DNA from: Candidatus Omnitrophota bacterium
Lineage (GTDB): Bacteria; Omnitrophota; Gorgyraeia; Zapsychrales; Zapsychraceae
Assembly: GCA_016217585.1 (NCBI GenBank)
Contig: JACRHQ010000181.1
Coordinates: 1-11,627 of the forward strand
Direction: 5' to 3'
DNA length: 11,627 nucleotides
Positions 1 through 7,136 of this stretch are shown here, piece by piece (the stretch's first letter is position 1; every line of letters starts with the position of its first letter). The notes under the pieces are model-generated. The model did not search any database and was not told where the DNA came from. It worked only from the letters and a program-made list of their open reading frames with translations. Both the position numbers and the translations under genes were made by a program.

Positions 1-554
1 AGGGCCGCGCAGGTCTTGGCCATCTGCATCAGCGAATAAACCCCCTCGTACATGCGGGCGCCGCCGCCGGAACCGGAGATGATCACCACCGGCAAACGGT
101 TTTTCGTGGCGTGTTCAATCAGGCGCGTGATGCGCTCACCCACCACAGACCCCATCGACCCCATGATAAACTGCGAGTCCGTCACGGCCAGGGCGACGGG
201 TTTGCCTTTCAACATTCCCGTTCCCGTGATGACCGCGTCCTGGAGGCCCGTAGCCTTTTGATCACCCTCGAGTTTTTCCTTGTAGGTCTTGGGCCCCTTG
301 AACCCCAGGGGGTCGAGGGAAACCATCCCCGCGTCCATTTCCCGGAACGTCCCTTCGTCGAAAAAAATGGCGATCCGCTGGCGCGCCGAGACGGAGAAAT
401 GATACCCGCACTTCAGGCAGACGTGAAGGTTGGCTTCCATCTCTTTCTTGTAGGTCGGGGCCTCGCAGTCCGGACATTTGGTCCACAACCCGGCGGGGAT
501 GTCCTTTTTTTTGACCGTGACCAGCGTGTATTTCTTGCTTCCGAATAGAGCCAT
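1..554 (-). CDS. accD: Acetyl-CoA carboxylase carboxyltransferase subunit beta, 3' end cut by window edge
   Basis: AccD forms the carboxyltransferase of acetyl-CoA carboxylase with AccA. It moves the carboxyl group from carboxybiotin to acetyl-CoA to give malonyl-CoA for fatty-acid synthesis in the cytoplasm. Translating from the ATG at 554 gives 184 residues with no stop before the edge; the E. coli protein is about 304 residues, so roughly 60% is present. The N-terminal zinc ribbon is intact: Cys27, Cys30, Cys46 and Cys49 (CxxC-x15-CxxC). The family blocks GSMGSVVGERITRLIEHA and GGGARMYEG...SLMQMAKT follow. The start lies 17 nt after the DUF1015 gene stop, with no clear Shine-Dalgarno in the gap. 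It is the last gene seen in the run that starts at the CIRCE promoter, and I see no terminator or new promoter before it. Identification is firm; the C-terminal part cannot be checked. Confidence 0.95.
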   Translation of the reverse strand, partial: MALFGSKKYTLVTVKKKDIPAGLWTKCPDCEAPTYKKEMEANLHVCLKCGYHFSVSARQRIAIFFDEGTFREMDAGMVSLDPLGFKGPKTYKEKLEGDQKATGLQDAVITGTGMLKGKPVALAVTDSQFIMGSMGSVVGERITRLIEHATKNRLPVVIISGSGGGARMYEGVYSLMQMAKTCAA

Positions 555-571
555 AAGCGGGGTTTTATTTC

Positions 572-1825
572 TTATTCCATGCTGTAAACCGTCAGACCGG
601 ACAACACCTTGGGATAGAAATACGTTGTCTTGGGCGGCATCTTTTCGCCGTTCAAGGCGATGGCCTTCAGCTGGGAGATCTGGACGGGGTTCATGATAAA
701 CCCGGCATCGGCTTCCTTGAGGTCCACCATCCCGGTGACCTGGTCGAAGTCTTTGGTGTAGATGATATCCTCGGACTTGATGCCGATGCGGTCAAAGACA
801 AAATGTTTCAGGATGGTCGCGTCCAGACGCTTGTAATCCGTTGAGCCTTCCAGGATATGCTTGTCGATGAGCAGTTTGTTGCGCAGCCGCAGCAGCCAGA
901 CACCGTTTCTGGTATACAGCCCGAAGGCGTGTTCGTTCTTGCCGGCGCGCGCCAGCGGGATCAGGAGTTCCTGTTTGCCGGGCAGCCGGTCGACCCGGAA
1001 ATATTCTTCCAGCGCGGTCAAATCTTTCGGGAACGACCTGACGATCCGGTGCATGGGCATGATCTGCAGGTCCCTGGAGTCGATGTTGGTAAAATAAGTC
1101 ATCACGTAGTTAAACGGCTCGTCGCCGGATGGTTTGCCCGTCATCCCGGCCAGCCTCTGGCGGCGCAGTTCCTGGGCGACCTGGTAACGGTGATGCCCGT
1201 CGGCGATAAAAAGGTTCTGGCCGCCGACCGAGGCGTTGATCTCGCCGATCAACGCGGGGTCGTCCAGACGCCACATCCGGTGGGCGACGCCGTCCTTGTC
1301 CGTGATATCGACCAGCGGCGGCTGGAGCGCGACTTTCTTGTTGAAAATCTTCTCGATCTTTTGGGTTTTATCGGAATAACAAACGAAGATGCAGCTTAAG
1401 TTGGCGTTGAGGGTCCGCCACAATTTCAAACGGTCTTCCACGGCGCGGGTGTGCGTGTTCTCGTGAGGCTTGACCCTGGAATCCTGGTCGTCCTGCAGAT
1501 GCATCAGCGAAATGAACCCCAGGCGGCTGTACCTCTGCCCCTTGTCCTTGTACTGCTGGCGGTAGAAATAAATGGCCGGTTTTTCGTCCTGGACCAAAAC
1601 GCCGCCGGCGCGCCATTCGGAAAATATCCTTTTGGCCCGTTTATATCTGTCTTCGTCAGGCGCGTCTTTGCCCAGGAGAACATGGACAAAGTTGTGGGGG
1701 CTCGCATCGTCGAGCCGGGCGCGTTCTTCTTCAGAGATGACGTCATACGGCGGGCACAGGACCTTGTCCATGTCCTTTATCTTCTCATCGTTGTAGCGGA
1801 TCGCCTGGAATGGTTTGATGCTCAT
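572..1825 (-). CDS. DUF1015 family protein
   Basis: This is a full-length 417-residue member of the DUF1015 family (Pfam PF06245), whose biochemical role I do not know. Recognisable family motifs are CPPYDVI at residues 24-30, KPHENT near 119-124 and FIADGHHRYQ near 206-215. The DGHHR stretch resembles the DGxHR motif of ParB/sulfiredoxin-like nucleotide-binding folds, which hints at, but does not prove, a phosphotransfer-type activity. No signal peptide or membrane segment is seen, so it is probably cytoplasmic. The ATG at 1825 shares its A with the TGA stop of the upstream VanZ-like gene (TGATG), a typical translational-coupling arrangement. A GTG one codon upstream (1828) is an equally possible start giving 418 residues. 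It sits between the VanZ-like gene and accD, downstream of the chaperone genes, with no separate promoter visible. Confidence 0.88.
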   Translation of the reverse strand: MSIKPFQAIRYNDEKIKDMDKVLCPPYDVISEEERARLDDASPHNFVHVLLGKDAPDEDRYKRAKRIFSEWRAGGVLVQDEKPAIYFYRQQYKDKGQRYSRLGFISLMHLQDDQDSRVKPHENTHTRAVEDRLKLWRTLNANLSCIFVCYSDKTQKIEKIFNKKVALQPPLVDITDKDGVAHRMWRLDDPALIGEINASVGGQNLFIADGHHRYQVAQELRRQRLAGMTGKPSGDEPFNYVMTYFTNIDSRDLQIMPMHRIVRSFPKDLTALEEYFRVDRLPGKQELLIPLARAGKNEHAFGLYTRNGVWLLRLRNKLLIDKHILEGSTDYKRLDATILKHFVFDRIGIKSEDIIYTKDFDQVTGMVDLKEADAGFIMNPVQISQLKAIALNGEKMPPKTTYFYPKVLSGLTVYSME

Positions 1826-2292
1826 CACGGACCAACTTTTTGCCTGGCTCTTGTTTTGTTCAAAAAAACAGAATATAAATACGCCCCGAGGAATCCGCCC
1901 ATCGTATCGGCCATCGCGTCAAGGACGCTGGATTCCCTGCCCGGGACAAAACTCTGATGATACTCGTCGCTCATCCCGTATAAAAGGGCGCACAAGGCCG
2001 CCAGCCGCCAGGTCTTGCCCGCGGACCACGCGGGACATTGAGCGTAAAACGCCCGGGCCAGCAAAAATCCAAAGACGGTATATTCAAAGAGATGGCAGAC
2101 CTTGTCGATATTGATAAGGTCCACGGGTGGCTTCAGGTTCGGGAGCGAAGAAGCCCAAAAAATAATACCAGAATAAAGAAAGACGGGAAACCAAAATTTA
2201 AGAAATTTGAGCCCGCGACCGGTAGGATCCCGAAGGGAGGGATTTTCTGACGAAGGGCGAGTCGAAGGGGCTCTTGAGCTCAACGGCCGCAT
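1825..2292 (-). CDS. VanZ-like family membrane protein
   Basis: This is a small integral membrane protein of the VanZ-like family, about 155 residues from the ATG at 2292. Hydrophobic stretches fit four membrane segments: KFWFPVFLYSGIIFW, then CHLFEYTVFGFLLA, then LAALCALLYG, then a last one ending FLGAYLYSVFL. The family signature is clear: DKxxH-x2-EY early and DEYHQxFVPGR...DxxADxxGG late. VanZ itself gives low-level teicoplanin resistance, but most family members have no known role, so no resistance function is inferred. The start is uncertain. The frame is open back to a GTG at 2310; the ATG at 2292 overlaps the FmdB-type gene by 13 nt; a TTG at 2283 would overlap it by 4 nt. About 25 residues before the first membrane segment are rich in Ser, Arg and Pro, unlike the family, and are encoded by repeat-like DNA (2227-2270). 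Confidence 0.82.
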   Translation of the reverse strand: MRPLSSRAPSTRPSSENPSLRDPTGRGLKFLKFWFPVFLYSGIIFWASSLPNLKPPVDLINIDKVCHLFEYTVFGFLLARAFYAQCPAWSAGKTWRLAALCALLYGMSDEYHQSFVPGRESSVLDAMADTMGGFLGAYLYSVFLNKTRARQKVGP

Positions 2293-2558
2293 GCGCCGCC
2301 CCCGCAGCACGTCGGACTTCCTTTGGCCGGTGCTGAAGGCTTGAGGTCCCCCGCGCCCGCCTGCGGGTCGTTTTTCCTCTTGTAATCAGTCTCGTAAAAC
2401 CCCGTCCCCTTGAAAATAATACCGCTGCCCATCCCGATGAGACGGTGGAGATTCGGCTTCCCGCACCCGGGACATTTCTTCAGCTTCTTGTCCGACATGG
2501 ATTGCAGGACCTCCAGGGTATGGCCACAAGACGAACATTCATATTCATAAGTCGGCAT
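2280..2558 (-). CDS. FmdB-type zinc ribbon protein
   Basis: A 92-residue protein opens with MPTYEYECSSCG, the hallmark of the FmdB/regulatory zinc-ribbon family. Cys8, Cys11, Cys29 and Cys32 form the CxxC-x17-CxxC zinc site, and the conserved LIGMGSGIIFKGTGFYETDYK block follows in two parts. The tail is low-complexity and ends in CCGGGACGR, which adds two adjacent Cys and one more that might bind metal. Members are often called FmdB after a proposed regulator of formamidase/amidase genes, but the function is unproven in most bacteria. The start is well set: GGGAGGGA lies about 7 nt before the ATG and 21 nt separate it from the dnaJ stop. It overlaps the VanZ-like gene at its 3' end. Its position directly after dnaJ suggests co-transcription with the chaperone operon. 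Confidence 0.9.
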   Translation of the reverse strand: MPTYEYECSSCGHTLEVLQSMSDKKLKKCPGCGKPNLHRLIGMGSGIIFKGTGFYETDYKRKNDPQAGAGDLKPSAPAKGSPTCCGGGACGR

Positions 2559-2579
2559 TTTGTATCCCTCCCTTAACCC

Positions 2580-3734
2580 TTATTGGAACACTTTTTTGAT
2601 CTTCTCGGTGATTGATTCGCCCGAAGCGCTGATATCCTCGCCGCTGATCTCGGCAAATTTCTCCAACAATTCCTTTTGCGCGCCGGTGAGCCTCCCGGGC
2701 ACCTGGAGCATCACCTTCACGTACTGGTCGCCGTGGGCCTGGCCGCCGCGCACATCCGGCATCCCTTTACCTTTGAGGCGGAAGACCTTGCCGCTCTGTG
2801 TTGCCGGCGGGACCTTCATCGCCACGTGGCCGTTTAACGTCGGCACGGAGACCTCCGCGCCCAAAGCGGCCTTCACGAAACTGACCGGCATGGACATATA
2901 AAGGTCGTTGCCGTCCCTCTCAAAAACATCATGCGGAAGGACGCGGATGTACAAATACAGGTCCCCGGCACCGGCGCTGCCGATTTCCCCCTGGCCGCTG
3001 ACCCTCAAGCGGGAAGTGTTGTCCACCCCTGCGGGGATATTCACGTCGATCTTGCGCGTGACGCGCACCGCCCCTTTGCCGTGGCAGTCCGGGCAGAATT
3101 CCGTGATCGTCTCGCCGCGGCCGCCGCAGGCCGGACAGGTCTGCTGCATCCGGAAAAAACCGCTGGACATGACGACCTGCCCGCGGCCGCCGCACTGGCT
3201 GCAACTCTTTGACTTGATGCCGGGTTTGGCGCCGGAGCCGTTACATTTCGCGCAATGCTCATGACGCGGGATGTTAATTTTTTTATGTACGCCCTGATAC
3301 GCTTCCTCCAGCGTGATCTCGACCTCATATTCGATATCCCGCCCGCGGTGAGACCGCCGCGAACGCCGTCCGCCGCCCCCGCCGCCAAAAATATCAAAAT
3401 CCGCGCCGCCCCCGAAGACCTGGCTTAAAATGTCCCCGACGCCCAGGTCCTCGAAGATGCCGCTGAAATCCGCCCCGCGGAAAATATCTTCGGCGGTGTA
3501 CTGCTGGTCGATGCCCGCGTGGCCGTATTGATCGTACATCTGCCTCTTCTGAGGGTCGGACAAAACGCCGTAAGCTTCAGACATCTCCTTGAACTTGTGC
3601 TCAGCCCCCTTTTTTTCCGCCTCCGGCACGCGGTCAGGATGAAATTTCAGGGCGAGCGAACGGTAGGCCTTTTTGATGTCCTGCTGGGTCGCGGTCCTGG
3701 CGACGCCCAGGATCTCGTAATAATCTTTTTTCAT
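2580..3734 (-). CDS. dnaJ: Chaperone protein DnaJ (type I Hsp40)
   Basis: DnaJ delivers unfolded clients to DnaK and stimulates its ATPase. The 384-residue protein has the complete type I layout: a J-domain (about 1-68) with HPD at 32-34; a Gly/Phe-rich region (about 85-122) ending in a poly-Gly run and an Arg-rich patch ([10 protein letters not shown]); a zinc domain with four CxxCxGxG motifs (Cys161/164, 178/181, 200/203, 214/217); and C-terminal client-binding domains. The frame is open 123 codons further upstream, but that stretch overlaps dnaK in another frame and is not DnaJ-like. The ATG at 3734, giving [11 protein letters not shown], is the real start. It lies 22 nt after the dnaK stop. 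No Shine-Dalgarno is evident in that spacer, which instead carries a CAGTGGTCAGTG direct repeat. Translation may depend on coupling to dnaK. Confidence 0.97.
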   Translation of the reverse strand: MKKDYYEILGVARTATQQDIKKAYRSLALKFHPDRVPEAEKKGAEHKFKEMSEAYGVLSDPQKRQMYDQYGHAGIDQQYTAEDIFRGADFSGIFEDLGVGDILSQVFGGGADFDIFGGGGGGRRSRRSHRGRDIEYEVEITLEEAYQGVHKKINIPRHEHCAKCNGSGAKPGIKSKSCSQCGGRGQVVMSSGFFRMQQTCPACGGRGETITEFCPDCHGKGAVRVTRKIDVNIPAGVDNTSRLRVSGQGEIGSAGAGDLYLYIRVLPHDVFERDGNDLYMSMPVSFVKAALGAEVSVPTLNGHVAMKVPPATQSGKVFRLKGKGMPDVRGGQAHGDQYVKVMLQVPGRLTGAQKELLEKFAEISGEDISASGESITEKIKKVFQ

Positions 3735-3756
3735 GATTTTGTCACTGACCACTGAT

Positions 3757-5688
3757 CTATTTATCGTCTTCCGCCTTGAAATCCGCGTCGATGACGTCGT
3801 CATCGCCCTTGGATTTGCCGCCGCCCGTTGCATCCTGGTCGGCTGACCCGCCGTGCTTATGGGCGCCGCCATGACCGCCGGCGGCACCTGCGCCGGCCTC
3901 CTGCGCGGCCGTGGCCTTGTACACTTCTTCGGCCAATTTATGGCTGGATTTCTCCAACGCGCCCATGGCCTGCCTGATTTTGCTCTCATCCTCGGTCTTG
4001 ATGGCCTCTTTGAGGTTGGCCAATTCTTTTTCCACCCTGGATTTCTCGTCGGCGGAAACCTTGTCGCCGTAATCCGTGACGGCCTTTTCTGTAGAATAAA
4101 CAAGGACGTTGGCCTGGTTGACCAGTTCGACCTTTTCTTTGCGCTTCTTGTCCTGATCGGCGTATTTCTCGGCCTCCTTGATCATTTTTTCGATCTCTTC
4201 CTGGGAAAGTTTCGTCGGGGCCGTGATGCGGATCGATTGTTCCTTGCCGGTCCCCTTGTCTTTCGCGGCGACATGAACGATGCCGTTGGTGTCGATGTCG
4301 AAGGAAACCTCAATCTGCGGCACCCCGCGCGGGGCCGGCGGAATTCCGACGAGGTCAAAACGTCCCAGTTCCGTATTATCGTTGGCCATAGGACGCTCGC
4401 CCTGTAAGACGCGGATGGTCACGGCGGGCTGATTGTTCTCGGCCGTCGAAAAAACCTGACTTTTACGCACGGGGATCGTGGTGTTGCGCTCAATCAATTT
4501 GGTGAAAACTCCTCCCAGCGTTTCAATGCCCAGCGTCAACGGCGTGACGTCGAGCAAAAGGACCTCTTTGGCCTCGCCCTTGATGATCCCGGCCTGGATG
4601 GCGGCGCCCAGCGCCACGCACTCCATCGGGTCGATGCCGTGCTCGATCTTCTGACCGATCTCTTTCTCGACGAACTGCTGCACGATCGGCATCCGGGTCG
4701 GCCCGCCGACGAGGATGACGCGGTCGATCTTGATGTTCTCGCATCCGGGTTTGGACGAAGCGTCTTTGATCGCCTGGACGATCGGCCCGCGGCAGCGGCT
4801 GATCAAGGGGCCCACCAGGCTCTCCAGCTTGGCGCGGTCGATCGTTAAGGTTAAATGCTTGGGGCCGCTGGAATCCGCCGTGATAAACGGCAGGTTAATA
4901 TCCGTCGAGACCGTACTGGAAAGCTCGACCTTGGCTTTTTCGGCGGCCTCCCGCAACCGCTGGAAGGCCATGCGGTCGTTCTTGAGATCGATCCCGCTTT
5001 CTTTCTTGAATTGTTCGCAGATATGGGCGATGAGAAGATTGTCCATGTCCGTACCGCCGAGCTGGGTGTCGCCGTTGGTGGACAAGACCTCAAAGGTCGC
5101 GGCCTTGTGCTCATTGTCCCAGCCCATCTCCAGGATGGTGACGTCGAGCGTCCCGCCGCCGAAGTCGAAGACCATGATCTTCTGCTCTTTGCCCGCCTTG
5201 TCCAGGCCGTACGCCAGGCACGCCGCCGTCGGCTCGTTGATGATGCGCATGACCTTCAGGCCCGCGATCTCACCGGCGTCTTTGGTCGCCTGGCGCTGGT
5301 TATCGTTGAAGTACGCCGGGACCGTGATGACCGCTTCCTCGACCGTTTCTCCGAGGAACTTTTCAGCGTCCGCCTTGATCTTCTGCAGGATGAACGAGCT
5401 GATCTGTTGCGGGGTGAATTCTTTTCCACCGGCCTTGTACTTAAAATCAGTCCCCATCTTGCGTTTGGCCGCGTAAATGGTCCCTTCCGAATTCATCGGG
5501 GCCTGCCGGCGGGCCGGCTCGCCCACCAGACGCTGTCCGTCTTTGGTAAAGGCCACAAACGACGGGAACGCCTTGCCCGAGGCCACCCCCGCGCCTTCCG
5601 CGGAAGGGATGATCGTCGGACGTCCGGCTTCCATGACCGCCGCGGCGGAGTTCGATGTTCCCAAATCAATACCGATTGCTTTTGCCAT
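3757..5688 (-). CDS. dnaK: Molecular chaperone DnaK (Hsp70)
   Basis: DnaK is the ATP-driven Hsp70 chaperone that binds and releases exposed hydrophobic segments with DnaJ and GrpE. The protein is 643 residues, normal for the family. ATPase motifs appear in order: GIDLGTSNS (6-14; E. coli has GTTNS), [38 protein letters not shown] and [13 protein letters not shown]. The linker and start of the substrate-binding domain read [17 protein letters not shown]. The C-terminus has a Gly/His-rich linker and an acidic DDDVIDADF tail. After PSAEG there are several extra residues ([10 protein letters not shown]) relative to the E. coli TTPS segment. The start at 5688 is fixed by a perfect AAGGAGGT five nt before the ATG; the frame opens nine codons earlier, but that adds residues foreign to the family. 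Three stem-loops fill the leader between grpE and this gene. Confidence 0.98.
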   Translation of the reverse strand: MAKAIGIDLGTSNSAAAVMEAGRPTIIPSAEGAGVASGKAFPSFVAFTKDGQRLVGEPARRQAPMNSEGTIYAAKRKMGTDFKYKAGGKEFTPQQISSFILQKIKADAEKFLGETVEEAVITVPAYFNDNQRQATKDAGEIAGLKVMRIINEPTAACLAYGLDKAGKEQKIMVFDFGGGTLDVTILEMGWDNEHKAATFEVLSTNGDTQLGGTDMDNLLIAHICEQFKKESGIDLKNDRMAFQRLREAAEKAKVELSSTVSTDINLPFITADSSGPKHLTLTIDRAKLESLVGPLISRCRGPIVQAIKDASSKPGCENIKIDRVILVGGPTRMPIVQQFVEKEIGQKIEHGIDPMECVALGAAIQAGIIKGEAKEVLLLDVTPLTLGIETLGGVFTKLIERNTTIPVRKSQVFSTAENNQPAVTIRVLQGERPMANDNTELGRFDLVGIPPAPRGVPQIEVSFDIDTNGIVHVAAKDKGTGKEQSIRITAPTKLSQEEIEKMIKEAEKYADQDKKRKEKVELVNQANVLVYSTEKAVTDYGDKVSADEKSRVEKELANLKEAIKTEDESKIRQAMGALEKSSHKLAEEVYKATAAQEAGAGAAGGHGGAHKHGGSADQDATGGGKSKGDDDVIDADFKAEDDK

Positions 5689-5693
5689 TTTAA

Positions 5694-5701
5694 ACCTCCT
5701 T
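5694..5701 (-). promoter_or_regulatory. Strong ribosome binding site of dnaK
   Basis: On the minus strand AAGGAGGT is followed by TTAAA and the ATG of dnaK. This is a perfect match to the anti-Shine-Dalgarno end of 16S rRNA with good spacing. It fixes the dnaK start and contrasts with the weak or absent sites of grpE and dnaJ on the same transcript. It begins 7 nt after the last stem-loop of the leader. Confidence 0.9.
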
Positions 5702-5708
5702 GAATGAG

Positions 5709-5747
5709 CACACAATTTATGGAACGCCAGTGAACATAAATTGTGTG
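5709..5747 (-). repeat. Stem-loop H1 immediately upstream of the dnaK ribosome binding site
   Basis: A perfect 13-bp inverted repeat: CACACAATTTATG at 5709-5721 and its complement at 5735-5747, enclosing a 13-nt loop (GAACGCCAGTGAA on the plus strand). No T-run follows on the minus strand, so it does not look like an intrinsic terminator. The loop closely matches, in inverted orientation, the loop of H3 (5807-5847). It may be an mRNA-stability or processing element, or one copy of a dispersed palindromic repeat. Confidence 0.85.
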
Positions 5748-5750
5748 TGC

Positions 5751-5805
5751 GAATTCAACCCCACACCCAGCATGATTAAATTGTTGCTGGGTGTGGGGTA
5801 AATTC
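5751..5805 (-). repeat. Stem-loop H2 in the grpE-dnaK spacer
   Basis: A perfect GC-rich 14-bp inverted repeat: CCCCACACCCAGCA at 5759-5772 and its complement at 5785-5798. It extends by one A-T pair and, after a small internal mismatch, by GAATT (5751-5755)/AATTC (5801-5805). The loop is 12 nt. It is stable enough to form in RNA or single-stranded DNA. No T-run follows on either strand, so a terminator role is not supported. Confidence 0.85.
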
Positions 5806-5806
5806 A

Positions 5807-5847
5807 GCCATACAACTTAACTTCACTATCGTTCGTTAAGTTGTGGC
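5807..5847 (-). repeat. Stem-loop H3 directly after the grpE stop
   Basis: ACAACTTAAC at 5812-5821 pairs with GTTAAGTTGT at 5835-5844. Beyond a 2-nt bulge the stem continues with GCC (5807-5809)/GGC (5845-5847). The 13-nt loop is TTCACTATCGTTC on the plus strand, so GAACGATAGTGAA in the mRNA. It starts 1 nt beyond the grpE stop codon and is not followed by a T-run. Confidence 0.82.
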
Positions 5848-5848
5848 T

Positions 5849-6364
5849 TCATTTACTTTTCTTCGCCACTTTCACCTTGCTCGTCCGTATCACCCGCTCG
5901 CCCAGGGTGTATCCTTTTTGAAGTTCTTCGAGGACCGTCCCTTCTTCGTGACCGTCCGTCTCTTCCTGCATCAGGACCTCATGGCAATGGGGGTCAAACA
6001 TCAATCCCCTGGCCTCAATGGGCTTAACGCCGTTTTTCTTGAGCATCTCGTGGATCTGCGCCATGATCATCTCGACACCTTTCAGGAACGCCTCATAATC
6101 TTCGTGCCTGGCCTGCGCCGCCTCGACGGAGCGTTCCAGGTTATCAAGGATGTTTAAAAACTCCGCGATCAACCCTTCATTGGCGTATTTGACGAATGCC
6201 TGACGCTCGCGCTCCATGCGCTTGCGCGCGTTCTCAAACTCGGCGTACAGCCGGATATATTGCTCCTTGTACCTGGCCGCTTCCTCCGCCAGTTTTTGAT
6301 GTTCGGTGTCTTTAAGGGTTTCTTGACCCGACGGTTCATCCTGTTTTTTTTGTTTCTCGTTCAT
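5849..6364 (-). CDS. grpE: Nucleotide exchange factor GrpE
   Basis: GrpE releases ADP from DnaK and so resets the chaperone cycle. The 171-residue protein has a charged N-terminal region (1-25), a long helical segment (about 25-110) with the family pattern YLRLxAEFENxRKR seen here as YIRLYAEFENARKRMERER (35-53), and the beta-wing head with GVKPIEARGLMFDPHCHEVL (112-131), then EEGTVLEELQKGYTLGERVIR and a Lys-rich end. Length is normal. The ATG at 6364 gives MNEKQKKQ. The frame stays open 108 codons upstream, but that part lies inside hrcA and is an overlap artefact. The gap from the hrcA stop is 22 nt and shows no Shine-Dalgarno, the sequence before the ATG being pyrimidine-rich. GrpE therefore probably relies on read-in from hrcA. 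A stem-loop starts right after its stop. Confidence 0.96.
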   Translation of the reverse strand: MNEKQKKQDEPSGQETLKDTEHQKLAEEAARYKEQYIRLYAEFENARKRMERERQAFVKYANEGLIAEFLNILDNLERSVEAAQARHEDYEAFLKGVEMIMAQIHEMLKKNGVKPIEARGLMFDPHCHEVLMQEETDGHEEGTVLEELQKGYTLGERVIRTSKVKVAKKSK

Positions 6365-6386
6365 GGGGAAAATGCTTCGAGAGAGG

Positions 6387-7121
6387 TCAAAGGATCTCTT
6401 CGATGAGGTCCGAAAAATAATCCAGGGCGGAGACGACCCGTTTGTAGTCCATCCAGGTGGGCCCCAGGACGGCGATGCGCCCGCTCGGGCCGTGCTTCGA
6501 CCGGTAGCGCGATACCACCAGAGAACACGTGTTAATATCTTCGCAGCCCAGTTCCTTGCCGATAAAAACGGCGGTCTTTTCCTCCAGTTGTTTGTTGATG
6601 ATCTCCAGCAGCCGCTCTTTCTCGTCGAGGGCGGCCAGGATGCCGCGGATCTTGCCGATGTCCTGGTAGTCCGGATATTCGACGACAAAACTCGTCCCCT
6701 GGCAGAAGATGCGGCTGTCCCCGTCTACCGAGACGAGGCTCGTGCAGTGCGTTGTCTGCGACAAGACCCGGGACGTCTTCTCCAGGAGCAGGTCCAGTTC
6801 GGCGGATTCCTTTTGATATTCAGCGCGGATGCGCGCCTTTTCCGCTTCCAGGAGCTGGATTTCCAGCATCAGATGGTCCACGTAATAACGGTACCCCTTC
6901 TGCGTGGGGACGCGCCCGGCCGAGGTATGCGGGTGCGTCAGATAGCCTTCTTCCTCCAGCTCCGCCAGGACATTACGGATGGTCGCCGAACTGAAATCCC
7001 GCTCATATTGTTTGACGATACAGGAAGAACTGACCGGCGCGACGGTTTTGATATACTGGTCCACCGTGATGGCCAGGATACGGTCTCTTCTTTCTCTTAA
7101 ATCTGTTTTGGCAGGTGTCAT
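6387..7121 (-). CDS. hrcA: Heat-inducible transcription repressor HrcA, short form
   Basis: HrcA is the dimeric repressor that binds CIRCE and shuts chaperone operons at normal temperature. Residues 1-85 are a clear winged-helix domain with FSSATIRNVLAELEEEGYL (43-61) and TSAGRVPTQKGYRYYVD (66-82). The C-terminal end is also typical: YPDYQDIGKIRGILAALDE (149-167) and GRIAVLGPTWMDYKRVV (214-230). The protein is only 244 residues, whereas B. subtilis HrcA is about 343. The gap lies between HCTSLV (125-130) and RIFCQG (137-142): the first part of the GAF-like domain and the inserted dimerisation domain appear to be absent. The frame is continuous, so this is not an obvious frameshift. The ATG at 7121 follows AAAGGA by 6 nt. 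Its own promoter carries a CIRCE site, so autoregulation is expected. Confidence 0.94.
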   Translation of the reverse strand: MTPAKTDLRERRDRILAITVDQYIKTVAPVSSSCIVKQYERDFSSATIRNVLAELEEEGYLTHPHTSAGRVPTQKGYRYYVDHLMLEIQLLEAEKARIRAEYQKESAELDLLLEKTSRVLSQTTHCTSLVSVDGDSRIFCQGTSFVVEYPDYQDIGKIRGILAALDEKERLLEIINKQLEEKTAVFIGKELGCEDINTCSLVVSRYRSKHGPSGRIAVLGPTWMDYKRVVSALDYFSDLIEEIL

Positions 7122-7136
7122 GCTGATCCTTTAAAA

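Noticed and set aside
1825..2292. Vancomycin/teicoplanin resistance gene
   Set aside because: Only the broad VanZ-like family is supported; no vanRSHAX genes are nearby and most such proteins are not resistance factors.
3735..4103. A 123-codon N-terminal extension of DnaJ overlapping dnaK
   Set aside because: The extension is low-complexity Arg/Pro/Lys sequence in a shifted frame of dnaK; the J-domain begins exactly at the ATG at 3734.
4715..5703. Two long plus-strand open frames (about 253 and 282 codons) opposite dnaK
   Set aside because: They are antisense to a strongly conserved gene with all DnaK motifs intact. Open frames opposite dnaK are a well-known artefact of its codon bias, and neither translation shows a recognisable domain.
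5751..5805. Intrinsic terminator between grpE and dnaK
   Set aside because: The stem is strong, but no run of T follows on the minus strand (or the plus strand), and dnaK has no promoter of its own in the remaining leader.
6365..6688. A 108-codon N-terminal extension of GrpE inside hrcA
   Set aside because: It overlaps conserved hrcA codons in another frame and is not GrpE-like. GrpE begins at MNEKQ.
6363..7100. 245-codon plus-strand open frame opposite hrcA
   Set aside because: It lies entirely antisense to hrcA, is Arg/Asp/Gln-rich as expected for a shadow frame, and has no family resemblance.
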